Assembly: GCA_963920665.1 (NCBI GenBank)
Contig: OY987271.1
Location: 14,077,350 to 14,141,349, forward strand
Direction of reading: 5' to 3'
From: Straminergon stramineum
Taxonomy: Eukaryota > Streptophyta > Bryopsida > Hypnales > Calliergonaceae
Length of the DNA stretch: 64,000 bases
The position numbers and the translations under genes were made by a program. The notes below the pieces were generated by a model. It made no database searches and had not been told where the DNA came from. It worked only from the letters and a program-made list of their open reading frames with translations. How positions within the stretch are numbered: the first letter of the stretch is position 1; the number at the start of each line of letters is the position of its first letter. Shown piece by piece: positions 23,566 to 41,909 of the stretch.

Positions 23566-23719
23566 CACTACTAGAAAATTCAATTTTTTTTGTTGATTTG
23601 GTCCTGTTCATTTGTTTGTTTTTTTGCCCGAATCAACAGATTATATTGTCCAAATCAATAGAAGAGTGAATCAAATCAACCTGACCAAATCAACAAATAA
23701 ATTGAATTTTCTAGTAGTG
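23566..23719. mobile_element. CACTA-type foldback MITE (154 bp)
   Basis: Begins CACTACTAGAAAATTCAATT and ends in its complement; the perfect terminal repeat is 21 bp and pairing continues imperfectly (TTTGTTGATTTGGTC on both arms) for about 50 bp, so almost the whole element can fold back. CACTACTAGAAAA is close to the common plant En/Spm end. Flanking triplets AAA and ATA match only partly. Confidence 0.85.
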
Positions 23720-25197
23720 ATAAAAGCATTGTATAGGAGATTTGGTGGCCATTAAGTAGAGCTCCTCAAAGCTTCCTATGTCTTTATAAGTATATAAACT
23801 TTCATCAAATTTTCTTCCTCTAGGTCTTTGCAAGTTGATTATATCCCTTTAATGTTTAGTTTTTGGCTATCAATAAAAGTAGGGGCAATGTAGTGCCAAT
23901 AAACTTGGAGTCCATAGCAAGAAAATTATCATGAATCACTAGTACTACGAGCGGCACATACAAAGGTACTGGATAGTCAAGAAGTAGAGTTGGTGGAGGT
24001 GGCGGTGATAGAGGATCATAAGATGGACTTGCAACTTGTGCAATCAATTGAGAATCATGGCAATTGACAAGAGAAGCTCAATGGCAAGCAAAAAAACAAT
24101 TTTTTTGCATTATGGACATGATCAATTAAATATACTTGGAAATTGAAGGAAATTGATTGTTAGGGTACCCAATTTGGTCACTATGGAGAATCACTCCTAG
24201 CCTCCTAAATGTTATAGTAGAATAGACATGAGTGCAACAAATTTTGGAACTTGCATGTGTCTCGTAGTTACAACCTCAATACACTTATCGTCTTCCTTCA
24301 TCATCTGATAGCCATCTAGCCTAATCCACCTTCCAAATCTAATGCTTGTCATCCTTTATTTTCATGTTGCCTTCCTTGCTTTCCACCTTTGTACTCCTAT
24401 ACCTCAGCAATTGCCTAACTAGCTACAAAGTTAATTTGAAGAACATTTTAATGCCTCTATTGCCCCTTGAATTCAAATTTCAATATGAACATGTGTAATT
24501 TTTGAATTGTGTGTTGGAAGTTTGTCAAATTATATTTTCACAAAGCTTAGGCAAAACCACATTGATTCAAAAAAGGTTCAATTAATTATGAGAAGAATTG
24601 AGATCATAGGATCTTACCCAAACTCCCATTTGTCCCTAGTAAGGCAACAACCAATCCTTTAGGGGTTAAGTGAAAAATATTTTGAAAAGTCAAACAACTT
24701 AATAAAAAGAGATCACTAGTGTAAGAAATGCCAAATGAACACATCTTCTTGTATAAGTTACAATTTTTTTTTCTAATTTCACAAATGTTGTAAGACAATA
24801 AGAGTTCTTACCATTCACCACAATGTGAGACTAACGTTCAAATCCCATTGCTTGTGTGTTTGTTGCCTTGGGCTACCCTAGCAACTCAGGCAACCTGTGA
24901 GATTTCCAGATGGGCAATCACTAAACAACCTAGAAATTTTGGATGGGCAATTTGGCCCCCTTGATTGTATATCCAAAAAATAAATAAATGACATTTTGTT
25001 TTCTAGTCATGTTTTCCAACATTCTTTTTGACACTTTTTATAATAGTCTTTTCAACTTATCAAGTTCTACATTGTTTTCAATACTAAAGTGTTGAAAAAT
25101 GAGATTTTTTACGATGTTTTTGCAACACTTGGGTGTTGAAAAAACTTTGAAAAACCATTAAAAAAAATGTCAAAAAACACACCCTTTTGGGTAAGTG

Positions 25198-25571
25198 TTG
25201 CCCACAACAATTGTCATCCCATAAACCTCATCCACTTGGATGCACTCATTCATCCAATCCACGGATTAACACTTGTCAGCATTCACACCATCGTTTGTTT
25301 GTTTTTTCTTTTTTTGGAACAGTATCTGCCTCAAGCCTCCACAGCGCTGGCGCAATTCTGGAGGGCCGGAGTCTGACAAGGCTCAGACTTGCCAGAGATT
25401 GCGAAATTTCGTCCCCAAAACAGACGCTGATTCGCATCATCCCCGGGAGTAGGCAGCGGCAACTTCTCGTCTCTCCTACTTCTTCTTGCTCAATTGCGTT
25501 TGCAATCTTTTCCTGTTCTCCCATCTCGCTGTGCAATTTTCAGTTTAGGTCCCCGAGCAGCCGATTGAAGC
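25198..25571 (+). promoter_or_regulatory. Proximal upstream and 5' UTR region of the CIPK gene
   Basis: GC content rises sharply from about 25320 towards the start codon, with pyrimidine-rich stretches typical of a plant 5' leader. A plus-strand frame at 25187-25846 overlaps exon 1 out of frame and is not coding. Confidence 0.45.
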
Positions 25572-31113
<5,542 letters not shown>

Positions 31114-33471
31114 GAATAGTATTGTCAATGATATGAATTCTTGTTTGTAAATTTGAAAATTGTTTATAGTCTTGGTGGTTGTAGTTCTTAGGTGGATGAT
31201 TAGTGTAGACCAAAGTTCCATTAGCCGTGGATTGATTGTACTATTAGTGCAAATATGATGTCTTTGTATACATCCCAATCAATGAAAGGCGTCAACTTGG
31301 GGATGATTGTAATATTGGTAGGCAAAAGGTATAGTTAACTTCTAAGCACCCCGACATCCATTTTCTAGACTATGAATAGATTCAAAGTCAAGTTTCATCT
31401 TCCTTACTACTTAGTTGTAAGTTATTTTAATTTGTAGAAATACTATATCAAGTTGTTGTCCTATCTAAGGATTGGATTTGGTGTTATTAGAGTACATATT
31501 TTTCTAAAATTACCAATGTGGAGGTATATCAAGTGGTTGACCAAGTCAAAATTGCATTGACTTTAGTTCAAAACAAGATTTGCCAAAATGAGGTCATAGA
31601 TTTGAAGAATACAAAAATTTCAAAAAATCACCATGTGAAGAGAACCTCATTTCAAATCCATTTTGACAAAATTTTATTCAAAAAAAGATAATATTTTGCT
31701 TGTAATTGAATTTAGAAGAAATTTTGGAATTTCTCTTTCAAAATTTATAAAAAAATATTGGTGATAGCATTGGTAAATCTAACTACATAGATGGAATCTA
31801 CAACTTTTATTTGTATACTAGTTCCAAAACATGCTTCCAAAAAGCACTTTATAATGATTTTTATCAAATCATCAATTTTGGGGATGACTTTAGATGTTTA
31901 GGGGTTAAGTTTGTATGATAAACATGGTAAATAGAGTTTGTATGATGAGTTGTGGTAGATTAAGAATTTTCTTTGACTCATAGTCCCATTTGCAAGACTT
32001 TGATCTCATAGTCATAGTGTTGGTCTTACTTACAAGAGTTCTTGTAAGCAATCTTTGGTTGAGAGTCTCAAAGAACATTTCCTCATTCCATATAATTTCT
32101 TAATTAATCCCTTTGCACATGGCATCTATCTCAAGGGTTTTTGATAGTCTATCCTGTTTGGAGACTTGGAAATTATTCAAATTTTTTTTGGAGTCATCTA
32201 AAATTATGAAGTCTATAGAACCTAGTTCCTAATTCAATTTCCAAGTCTAGAAAATCTGAAAAATGAAAGATTTATAGCATTTTAAGGATGCTTGGATCAA
32301 AGACCAAAATCCAATGACCAAAACATCCAATGACACATGACACTCCCAATCTAAAACATTATTGCACCTACATCCCTAAGAAGTTACAAAATAGTCATGT
32401 ATTCTATCTAAATGGTGTTGTATGTGAGCATGATAAGGTTTGAATTTTAAAATGAATTTTAAATGAAAGACGTTCATTGTTAAATTATTAATCCAGTGGT
32501 GTATGTCTTGCCAAATTTTAGTAAGTAATTACATATTTTGTATCCTATTAGTGAAACAGGGTACCAGAAATATGGTTCCCCATAGCCATTCACCTGGAAG
32601 TCTCTTTTGATTGTAGCGAATTCTATTCAAAGAAATTGCAGGGAGTAAATATTAGTTTTACAGGTGATCTTACGGTATTACCCATATTTCGGTTTCTCGA
32701 CTTTCTCAAGTGACGTTTATCCCAATTTCTTGTCACTGTATCATTTCAATAGAAACCTGAGAGACCGATGTACTGTTAAGTTACTGCCATTGCAAGTGCA
32801 AAGCAACAGAAACTCAATTCGTATAAGACTTTATAGATGGGTACAGAGCTTACAAGAGCTAGCCAGGTGAGTAAGTCACCAGAGTGAAAGGTCTCTGAGT
32901 GGCAAGCTAAGAAATTATACCCTTGCATATACTCAAAAGATCTCTTTGAGGATCACCACAATCTAATGGTATATGGTATATGGTATATGATCTATGATCT
33001 ATGATCTATGAATTAATAGAAGAGTGCATCTACAAATGCAGCTGAAACTTTTTCTTCCTCAGAGTAGCTACGGAACTCCAAACGAGGACGGCCACATCTG
33101 AGGAGTCTTTTCAGAAATTTTTGTTGTTGAACTGCTTCTGAAGGAATTACGAAGACCTGAAGAAAGACCTTGCTGAAGACACGAACTCCAACGCAGTCCT
33201 CAATTCCTGTGTGTTATGTACAGTACAGCACTAAAAATACAGTTTGATTCTGTGGAAGGACCTACAACGGCATCAATCCACTTTGAAATATTTGTGCAGG
33301 CCCAATTGCGGCAAAAAATTGTTGTTGCAGATTCGTCGTCAACATCACGGTTGCGTGCTCACACCTCTTCTTAGCCTCAATACTTCTCGACTGCAAACAA
33401 ATTTCAAAATAAAAAGTCAGACAAGGACGTTTCACTATGTAAAATGCCTTGACGGAAACCCTACTTTAATA
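31114..33471. other. CIPK 3' region and intergenic space
   Basis: The first part is AT-rich and probably includes the CIPK 3' UTR. From about 32560 to 33440 composition is more gene-like, with splice-like signals, but no open frame with a recognisable domain was found. A GATCTAT/GGTATAT tandem lies at 32967-33012. Confidence 0.4.
32967..33012. repeat. Microsatellite of GGTATAT then GATCTAT units
   Basis: About three copies of a 7-bp GGTATAT unit run directly into about four copies of a 7-bp GATCTAT unit. Confidence 0.7.
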
Positions 33472-34016
33472 CTCCCACTGTCCCCCATAATACTAGTCCC
33501 TTTTCTTTTTTCCATTTGTCCCCAATTACTTATCCCCTTCAGTGATGTACTTTGGATCCGATTTTAGGGTTGAATATGATTTCATTTGTTTTTGACATTA
33601 GCTAATGAAATGAAGCAAAAGAAGTCTAGTTTATTATCCACTTTCCAAATCAATTTTTTTTTTAAATTGAGTTTTTTATAACAATTTGAAGTTGAAGACC
33701 AAAAGAATAGCACTTTTCATTGAATATATTGAATTTCAAGTTATTCTTTTGCGGATCTACACATGGAGAGGGTAGGGTAGTTGCACAAGAAGACTTCCTT
33801 GTATATAAAGCCTATCCTTATTTATATTTGGCACTTTGTATCTATTGCAACCTACTACTTTCTAATTATTCCTTGATTGCGATTAATAGACAAGTCCACT
33901 TGTTTTGTACATTCACTATAGAATCATTAAATCATAAAATGCATCAAAAAATCATTGCCAAATCCTTTATGCTTTCATAACTACAAAAAGGGACTGGTAT
34001 TATGGGACGGGGGGAG
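33472..34016. mobile_element. Stowaway-like (Tc1/mariner) element, 545 bp
   Basis: The left end CTCCCACTGTCCCCCATAAT and the complement of the right end CTCCCCCCGTCCCATAATAC match the Stowaway consensus beginning CTCCCTCCGT. The inverted repeat runs about 36 bp, through TACTAGTCCCTTTT. TA is duplicated at 33470-33471 and 34017-34018. Longer than the usual 80-350 bp Stowaway; no transposase frame seen. Confidence 0.88.
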
Positions 34017-34215
34017 TAGATTGCGTACACAATTAAGGATATGCAGGTAAAAGATAAAATACCTGCACCGAAACTCTTCCTCATGGGTTACCACCTGTGC
34101 ATATCAAGGGACAATCACCACGGAAAATGAGGGACAGGAAGTGGCAGTAAAATCTCTCAACGATGAATTGCTTTAGCGCCAGTGAAATGATCATACGTAG
34201 TTGCTGCAATTTGTC

Positions 34216-37200
34216 TCATAATACTTTTGGCAGTGAATAGACCTTCGGAGTGCGAGTCCAGGCTTTCTCCTTTGAATCCAATGCATTTGGAGCATGCACC
34301 AGGAACACCTGTTGGCAAGTCCGCACAGCAACACTTCGACCAGAGTTGAGCAATAAACCAAGACGAAAGAGACAGGCCACCACCTCATTATAAATACTGC
34401 AATAAGGAAACATGTGTTTGTCAGTAACCAGAACACTGAGAACTACAAATGCATGTGTCCGACTATTGTGAAGTCCAACTAGTAAGAACTTCGAACCAAG
34501 TATGTATACATTCAAAATTGTACATGTGAACAAGAGACCTAAATCAGCGAACCATGTGGCAAAGACCTTGGCAGATGTTCGAACAGAATAAACAGAGAGT
34601 AAGATCATGAGTGCACCATAGCTTTCTAGAAAGCAAAGGAACATCCCTGCTATTTTGTCTTAGGATATAGTTCAAAGAAAAATCAAATGGCAGATTGGTA
34701 TACAAAAGATCATACAAACCTCAGGCGATGCCGATTACAAGCTGTTAAAAATGCCACCAACCCATTTAGAATGCTCCTGACAGCACGAAAGATCTGAAAA
34801 GAAAGCACCGAGAAAAAGAAGTAAGAGAAGGAAAATGTACACAGGCTATGCACGAAAGACCTCAACTCCCTGATAGAAAATTACATCCGATACAAGTGAT
34901 TCCCTTAAACAGAACTAGAACAAGCAACCCGCCGCTACCCCCTGTATTATACCAATGATTAGATTGCGTTACAAGATGTGAAATCGTTTCCAAAAGAGGA
35001 CTCCGAAACCCACTTTACCAGAATATCTCACCTTGGAAAAAATGTCATTCCAAAGGGCACGCCACAATGAGGGAGATGGTGTGACCGCCTTAGCACTCTT
35101 TACAGTTGAAATAGCAGGGGAAATGCTGGAGAATATAAATTGCACCAGATCCACGAGCCCATCAACCGCATTGTCTGCAAACGTCAGGGTGAATCGCACC
35201 ACCTGCAGCGGCAAGCTCACCAATGCCCACACTGCCGCCAAAATCGGATAAATTCCTAGAAAATTCCAGAAGGGATGGCAAAATCAACAAGATTATCAGA
35301 CTACGTCAGTTTCACTCAAAAATCATGCAAAAGTTTGCAATGGTTTTTGACTGGGCAGAACTTCTCATTTCTTTCGACACTGTATCTAAGCATCAAATAA
35401 CTAAAGCAACAAACAAATAGCTAAAACGTTAAACCTCAAACAATCGAATCACAGCTAGTAGATGACGAGCAGCAAGGCACTTACCAAGGTTCCAAACAGA
35501 GCTCAGCAGTACACAGAAGGGCCAAACAATGAAACTCAGAAGGCTGCCAAATGTGAAGAAGACCGAGGACAGGGTCATTGACACAAGATTCCAGCAACCC
35601 AGAAGGATTTCCAGCAACACGCCCCAGGCGGGCAGTACCACATCAACCACCAATGCCAGGGGCTCTACAAATGGTTGCATCAGCAACAAACATAATTGTC
35701 TGCCAGCACGGACTGTGATGAACAACCATCGAAAGGCTTTCTCGAAATTTTGTAAAACCAGCATAGTCCCTAGGTACTTAAGTCTTGATATCATTTCCCA
35801 AGCTTCAATCCACTCAAAAAGTGGGCCACATAACCTGGCTGCTGTCGCTTTGAGAATTGGGACGTTCTTGTACAAGTCATAAAACCCAATTAGCACTGTC
35901 ACGATGGAAACTATGAAGTAGATAGTTCCATACAGAGGCCGCATCCAAGGGCGATAAAGTTGGCAGAAAATTGGATATGACTGCAAAAAGATCACCCAAG
36001 ACGGTAATCCAGACTCCAGCATCTTCAGCAGCCTAGCCTCAGCCGTAACAATCCTTTGCAGCTCAAATGGCAGCGTGGGGTCTTTAAACCTAAATACGAT
36101 GAGAATGTCCCTGTATGTTTCAGTCCCAGGAAGAATGTGAGATGTGAGGTGTCTTGAACGGCCCTCATCAATTTCTGCCCAATAACAATTGCCAGACATA
36201 CAGTCTCCACCATTGCATTCCATTTCCGGTGGTCGACCCATGTCAAAGGTGTCTCTTGAAACCAATGGCACTAAATCCCAGCCATTTTCAGTTTTCTCCC
36301 TACTGTCCGCACTATTCAAGGAAGATGTCGTAAAGTCATTGCTTTTACTATCCAACACGTCAGTAACACCAACATAACGGTTTTGAATTTGCAAGCTACA
36401 CGCAGGATCAGAAAATTGTTGATCATAGTCATCGAAGTCACCCCTCTGTCCAGGCTCCGAACACCAAGTCCAAGAGCCTTGGCAATTACAAAGGTTACTC
36501 CGTGGAGTCGAAGGGGGAGTAAGAAAATCTTGATCGCTCGTGTGAGAGTCTTTCTCCAAGTCATGCATGTCGCCAACGAACGATTTCACAGTCCCATAAT
36601 CACTGGCGTCATCGTCGGGACTTTCATCTGACTCAGTGCCGTCGGAATCTCCAGAGCTCTCATCAGTATTGATACTGCTATCCACACTCAACCGTGGGGG
36701 AGGCAGATCACAACAGCAGTGAATGGGTAGACTCGTCATAAAGCCCTCTCCTTTTGAAACTCTAGTATCTACTGAGGCAGATTCCACAGGTGACTCACGT
36801 CTTTCTGAAGAATACCAGGCTTGAGCTTGTTGCACACAGTCAAATTCCCTCTTCACCATTGTCTTCACTTCCAAGGCAACGCAGGTATCCGTCTGTTCCT
36901 CAAGCAAGGAGTTGATTATCAGAAAAATCACTATTACATATGTGAAAGCTCAAAACCTCTTGAGTTCTCAGAGGGGAAAAAACAGACTTGAACATGCTTA
37001 TTTCAAACCTGTACACGTCTCTCAGGAGTGCTGACCCACCTACCCGGAAATAGCATCCGTCAAGGAATTTAATTGACAATCACAACACTCAATATGATCT
37101 AAAACTACTCGGACATGATGCAAAGGCTCAGAACAACAAGCTATCTATGACCACACGAAGTCATTCAAAGATTAGATCTCTGTGCGCGTCAAGCACGCCA

Positions 37201-38033
37201 ACTCACCAGAAGTTCGTTTAGGTAATTTATGCCACGAACGTTGGCCCACTCTACTTCGAAGGCCACGCAACCATGTAGCCCCTCCGGAGACCTTTTCACA
37301 ACAGTTAGAGCCTTGAATTGGTGTCGCAAGAAACGTTTGAAATTCGACCAGCCGGATAAATGCTCGGAGCTTTGCTCCTCCAAGCCCTGGCGTGCACTTG
37401 ATGATGCGCCAGAGCTCCCATCCCTGCTATTGTCACCACTCGACTTTGTTCTTCTGTTGGCAAACGGAGAGACTCTCGACTGCGAGTCAAAAGGAAAGAC
37501 GATAAGTCCGAAGAACCAGATAAATAAGAAAGCCACTGGAACATCACTCTGCAAATAAGCCTCAAACATATTGGCAATTCTCTTCTCCACGCACGAGGAG
37601 GAATTGACTTTGATGACTTTGATAAATTGAAGAGATAGGGTATACCTGAGTGACCATAAGCTGCCAAATTTCAGCGGGCCTGAAACGATATTCTGGTGAT
37701 GTCCAAGGTGCATTGTCTACGATGAATACTAGCTTGGAGCTCTCGTTCGCCACCAGCAAAAACAGCCTCGAGACATAAGATTGCATATCCCTGCATTCCC
37801 ATCGACATTTTATAGAATGCAAAGATGACATCCACTGCGAGGTTTCCAGACAAAAACGTAGCAAGTACTAAATATATACATCAATTCAACACCGTAATTT
37901 CAAAAACAGCAAGACACAAAAAGTAGTTGCAAAATACAAAAAATACACATAAGTACAAAGTGCCCACAGAAACTAACCTAATTTGAAGGGTTGTAAGCTC
38001 GTAGAGCTCACTTCCCATACTATCCACCATCAT
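34216..38033 (-). CDS. Conserved plant multi-pass membrane protein, function unknown
   Basis: Seven exons, about 809 residues: 38033-37978, 37790-37646, 37548-37207, 36892-35485, 35255-35032, 34793-34720, 34396-34216. All junctions keep frame with good GT/AG sites; exon 4 could also start at 36898. Conserved landmarks: RDMQSYVSRLFLL, PAEIWQLMVTQSDVPVAFLF, the block VAFEVEWANVRGINYLNEL, a long acidic Ser-rich region, then ETYRDILIVFRFKDPTLPFE, GLPSWVIFLQSYP and a C-terminal part with at least five hydrophobic segments (YFIVSIVTVLIGFYDLY and others). A similar architecture is remembered in flowering plants as an uncharacterised transmembrane protein. An upstream non-coding exon is likely, since TGTAG lies just before the start region. 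Role and membrane are unknown. Confidence 0.85.
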
Positions 38034-41000
38034 ATCTTCGTGGTGGAGGAAGCGCAAGTCACCTACACAAGATCGAAGTCATGGCAACTGCGTACACAAA
38101 ACACCATATGTCATGAGTAATTCAAAAAAGTGATGGCACAAGGAACCTCCAGAAATCGCGCACGCTCGCAATCATGCCAATTAAAATATTCCACTTTTTG
38201 AGCGCAAGACGCAGAGATTCTCCCAGAAGAAAATTTAACCTCCCGTGAAAGACGCGCACGAAGCAATGGGAAACAAAAGCACCTCGAAATCATCAAGAAA
38301 TCAAAAAATGAAACTCTCTTCTCCGCCGAAATAACAGAGTTTGCGAACAGGCGACACAATTCATAGGGATACTATCCACATTTTCCCATCGCCTATCATA
38401 GCGCAAGATGCAGAGATTCTCTTTAAGAAAAGCAAATTATACCTCGCATAAGTGACGCACACCTCCTTAAACCAAACCCAAACACCAGCACCTCAGAATA
38501 ATCAACGAATTCAAACCAAGCACCTCCATAGACCTCCTCTTCGCCGTATCACCATAGATTAACGAAGAAACGATACAATTCACAGGGAAACAATCCATAC
38601 CAGCGTCTTACTACTCCCCCATAAACCCTAAGATCCTAACCACAACAAAGTGACTCGATTCTCAACCTCATGAACCCCAAAAATAAAATAAAAAACGAAC
38701 AATCCACAATCACCTGAAAATCTTCTTATTCTGTAATTGCAACCTCAGAATTCCAGTTGAAACTCCACAACACAAAATGCCGAAAATTGGATGCACTCTT
38801 TCGTGATAAAGCTTAACCAAACGGATACAAAGGTTACCTGCAATCGGGGTGACATTACTAATAATATGTCCCCATTATCTGCGCGTCTCAATCCATATCT
38901 CGCAAGCTCTCTGTGTCCAAAAAACCCAAACCCAATACAATCTGAAGCTCCCTGCGGATCGGAAGCGTCTCCTCCACTTCTCTTGCAAGCTGCGTCGTGC
39001 CCGACCGACCCCGGAGTCCCGGTAATGAAGAGATCTATTATTAGTCGGTCGGGGAGGTGGGCACCCGGTGGACGGAGAGAATTGAGGACGGGAGACCTCC
39101 GGTGGGTGAGTTTTCGTCGTGCGGAGTAAATGACGCTTGTCACCACCACGTGCGTTTCTGAGTCGGGGCTGGGGGCCTGGTGTGGTCCCCTTCTGGCAAC
39201 ACTACAGTAAGGTCCAGCCTGGGGTGATGAAGTGGATTACGTTAAGAAAAACGATCAGAGCAGGGTCGGTGATATCAAAGGTGGCACTTTGTCAGTGGCT
39301 CAGGGTACCCAAATTGGGGACCCAGTTGAATTCAAAGTCTTCAAATGCAGCACCTGGTGGTGAGGTGGTCAACAGCAAAAGATCATGATTTCAGTAAGGT
39401 AGGAATACCTTTCTGCAACACCAGTCGTTCTGGACTTATGGGACACCTAGAAAATGCCCTAAAAAGGGAGGCCCAGTTTGCCTCAAAGCTGACATCCCAT
39501 GTTCAAGAAGCGGTCACGGCAATAGGGGGCAGTTCTTCAGTTGGGAACGCGGTGGGAACAGGTTCACAAATGGCAAAGAAGTCGCGGCTGGTTGTCCGAC
39601 TTGCGTCAAGCTAGAGCTTTCAGGTTGACGGTTGCTTGTCTGATCGGGATTAGAATTCCGGACGATTTTATTTGGGGCGACAAGCTGTGTGAATTGGTGG
39701 AAAAAATATGACAGAGATTTCTGTTGCATTGTGTTCCCTTTGCATTCTGGCGAGGTCCAATTTTGTTGTTGTACCAATCTAAGATCAATCACACTATAGA
39801 TGAAAATTTGTACAAGAAGATCACAAGCTAGACAGTTTGCAATCGAATTCATTTACCAACTGCCCTTGCACTAATCTAAGTGGTGTTGCTTTGAATTGAC
39901 CTCAGTCCAGGAATGCTTTGCATGAACTAGCTTTGCATAAACTTGCTTGCATTCTGATTTCTAGGAGAAGAGTCAGGTCTTGAATTGAGTTTAGGGTTCA
40001 TGACATCAAAATGTCAGAAAGAGGAGGGCAAAGTGGACGTGAAAGTAGGAACTTGTCATTCCAATATGAGGATTGGGTTGGAATCAAGACTCAAAAGAGC
40101 GCAGGGAGAGAAACAGGGTCCCGAATTCGATTGGGTAAGAGCCAAGGCTTCTTCGAAGATGGCGACACGGAGAGTTGAGGAAGAAAGTCATGATTTCTTT
40201 AGCGGAGATGAAGATACATGGAGAAACGTTTCGAAGAGTGCGTGCTCAAGAAGAATTGGACTCTGCAAGAGCTGCTGGGATATGCCTTGCAGATGTGGCG
40301 CTGCCCCAAGGTCATAAGATGGTTATTTCTTGCATTTTGTCCTCGAAATAGAAATTCTTTTGAAGCGTACATTAGTAAATTGCCTAATGGTTATTACAGT
40401 ATGGAATTGGTTGTTTGGAAAAATGAACAAGCTCATTTGTAACCAACTAGTACGTACCGGTTTCCTTTAGTGCAATGTTCCGCTCTTCTTCCCCAATTCC
40501 CTCTCCCTTTTGAAAACAGTTCCCCATACAATATTAAAGAAAGATAACCCAAATCATACTACTGTAATCACAAATTCCACGGCGAATCCACACATCACTC
40601 CTTTGCTACGAGAACATGAACACTCCATTCGATTCAACGTTGCTAAAGGCAAGATTTCCACATCGTCCAGCAGCAGACTAGAAGCTCTAAGCAACCATCT
40701 ATCGACCCAACATCAACGCACATCGCATACACGTACGGCACAATCCTACATCTCGTGAATATTCGTAGACCTTATTGAGATTTAGGCGCAGGGCAACCAA
40801 GCAAAAACATTGAAGCAGCATCTAGTAAGGAGCAGAAGTGACCAACAAACCAATAAACTATCACATTCAGCATTGTACTATTTGAAGGACCTACTGCACA
40901 ACAGTAATTAGTTCACTCTACTCTTCTTTCGACGACCACTATGTTGTGCTTTCTGGTGTCAGCCCTGTGCAAACGACCCATTTCGTGCACTCTTCTTACT

Positions 41001-41200
41001 GAACAGCAGCCCCCTCTTGCTCCGGTGTTTTCAGGCATGTCGACTCCTTGGTTCCTTTTAAACTGGCTCTCCAAAGACATTGGGTGATATGGGAACCCTA
41101 AAAAAGAGAGGAAGGAAAGGCATACCCCAGTGCTCTCCGAGTGTCGGTACAGACAGAGGTCCGGCCCATATCACACAATGCCCTAGCAGAACATCCACTA
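38034..41200. other. Intergenic; 5' region of the membrane protein gene and unassigned sequence
   Basis: 38034-39000 is the upstream region of the minus-strand gene, with an ACCCTAA-type motif near 38625 and a GC-richer block at 38930-39130 that may be its first non-coding exon. From 39140 to 41200 only short frames appear; those at 39985-40320 are broken and show no known domain. Confidence 0.4.
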
Positions 41201-41332
41201 AGGTAGACATACCCATTCCCTTCAAGAATTCCTCCCCCGTGTACCCATGGTGCACATTTTTTTTCTAGAATGTACCCCATTGGTATATGAGGATGGAATT
41301 GGAAGCAGAGATGGAAATGGGTATGTCTACCT
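41201..41332. mobile_element. Small TA-flanked MITE related to family 1 (132 bp)
   Basis: The left end AGGTAGACATACCCATTCCC and the complement of the right end AGGTAGACATACCCATTTCC form 20-bp inverted repeats flanked by TA (41199-41200, 41333-41334). The outer AGGTAGA is shared with family 1 ends. It is inserted in a local repeat built of CACAATGCCC and AGAACATCC units (41173-41460). Confidence 0.75.
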
Positions 41333-41666
41333 TACTACACAATGCCCATATCACACAATGCCCTTGAAGAACATTCTATGTCATGCAATGTGATAAGGTG
41401 TGCATATCATGCAATGTCCTAGTAGAACTGTAGAACATCCTATACTACACAATGCTACAGCAACAAACAACAAACCTATTGGTACCATCCTTCCCTCCTT
41501 CCTCAATTCCATCATTCTCTCTTCTAACTAGGATATTGCAATGTATTGTACTCACATAATTTACTACTTTGTATTTTGGAACTCTCATATTGTACTATGA
41601 TTTTGTAACTCCTATATTGTAGAATAGTAGAATCTTTCTCATAGGATCGGAAGTGGTTGACTATTA

Positions 41667-41909
41667 CATTAGATGTTTTTCAAGACTCTAGAAGATTGTG
41701 AGTTCCTAAATTGTGGGGAACATGGGAACTCTACCACATTAGCTATTTGACATGATTAGGAGATAGCCACATCAGATTATATTTTGTCATTAATTTTTTT
41801 TTAAAGTATTACCCTGGTTTGGTTTTTTTAATTAGCAGAGTAGTGGCTAATTCATAAAATGGGGAACAAACTTGAAATGGTCTTCTAGAGGCCTAAAAAA
41901 CATCTAATG
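41667..41909. mobile_element. MITE, family 2, copy B (243 bp)
   Basis: The left end CATTAGATGTTTTTCAAG and the complement of the right end CATTAGATGTTTTTTAGG are inverted repeats. The interior matches copy A at 12470 (GAGTTCCTA, GGGGAA, GGGAACAA, GAGGCCT in the same order). Confidence 0.7.

Larger units (their letters stand above)
20325..25197. mobile_element. Candidate CACTA-like element (4.87 kb) with nested insertions
   Basis: The left end reads CACTACTCTACCCCAAAAG, then an A-rich insert and GGGTGTTGTTTTTGA. The complement of the right end reads CACTTACCCAAAAGGGTGTG followed by TTTTTTGA. Flanking triplets are TTA and TTG, an imperfect 3-bp duplication. Motifs like GTGTTGAAAAA recur near both ends, as subterminal repeats of CACTA elements do. 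No CACTA transposase was recognised; the interior instead carries a piggyBac-type transposase remnant, so this may be a composite or two independent insertions. Confidence 0.5.

Noticed and set aside
24800..24880. TTCAAATCC resembling a tRNA T-loop
   Set aside because: No acceptor or anticodon stems can be formed around it.
32967..33012. Regular short repeats that could suggest a CRISPR array
   Set aside because: Contiguous 7-bp units without spacers: a microsatellite in a eukaryotic genome.
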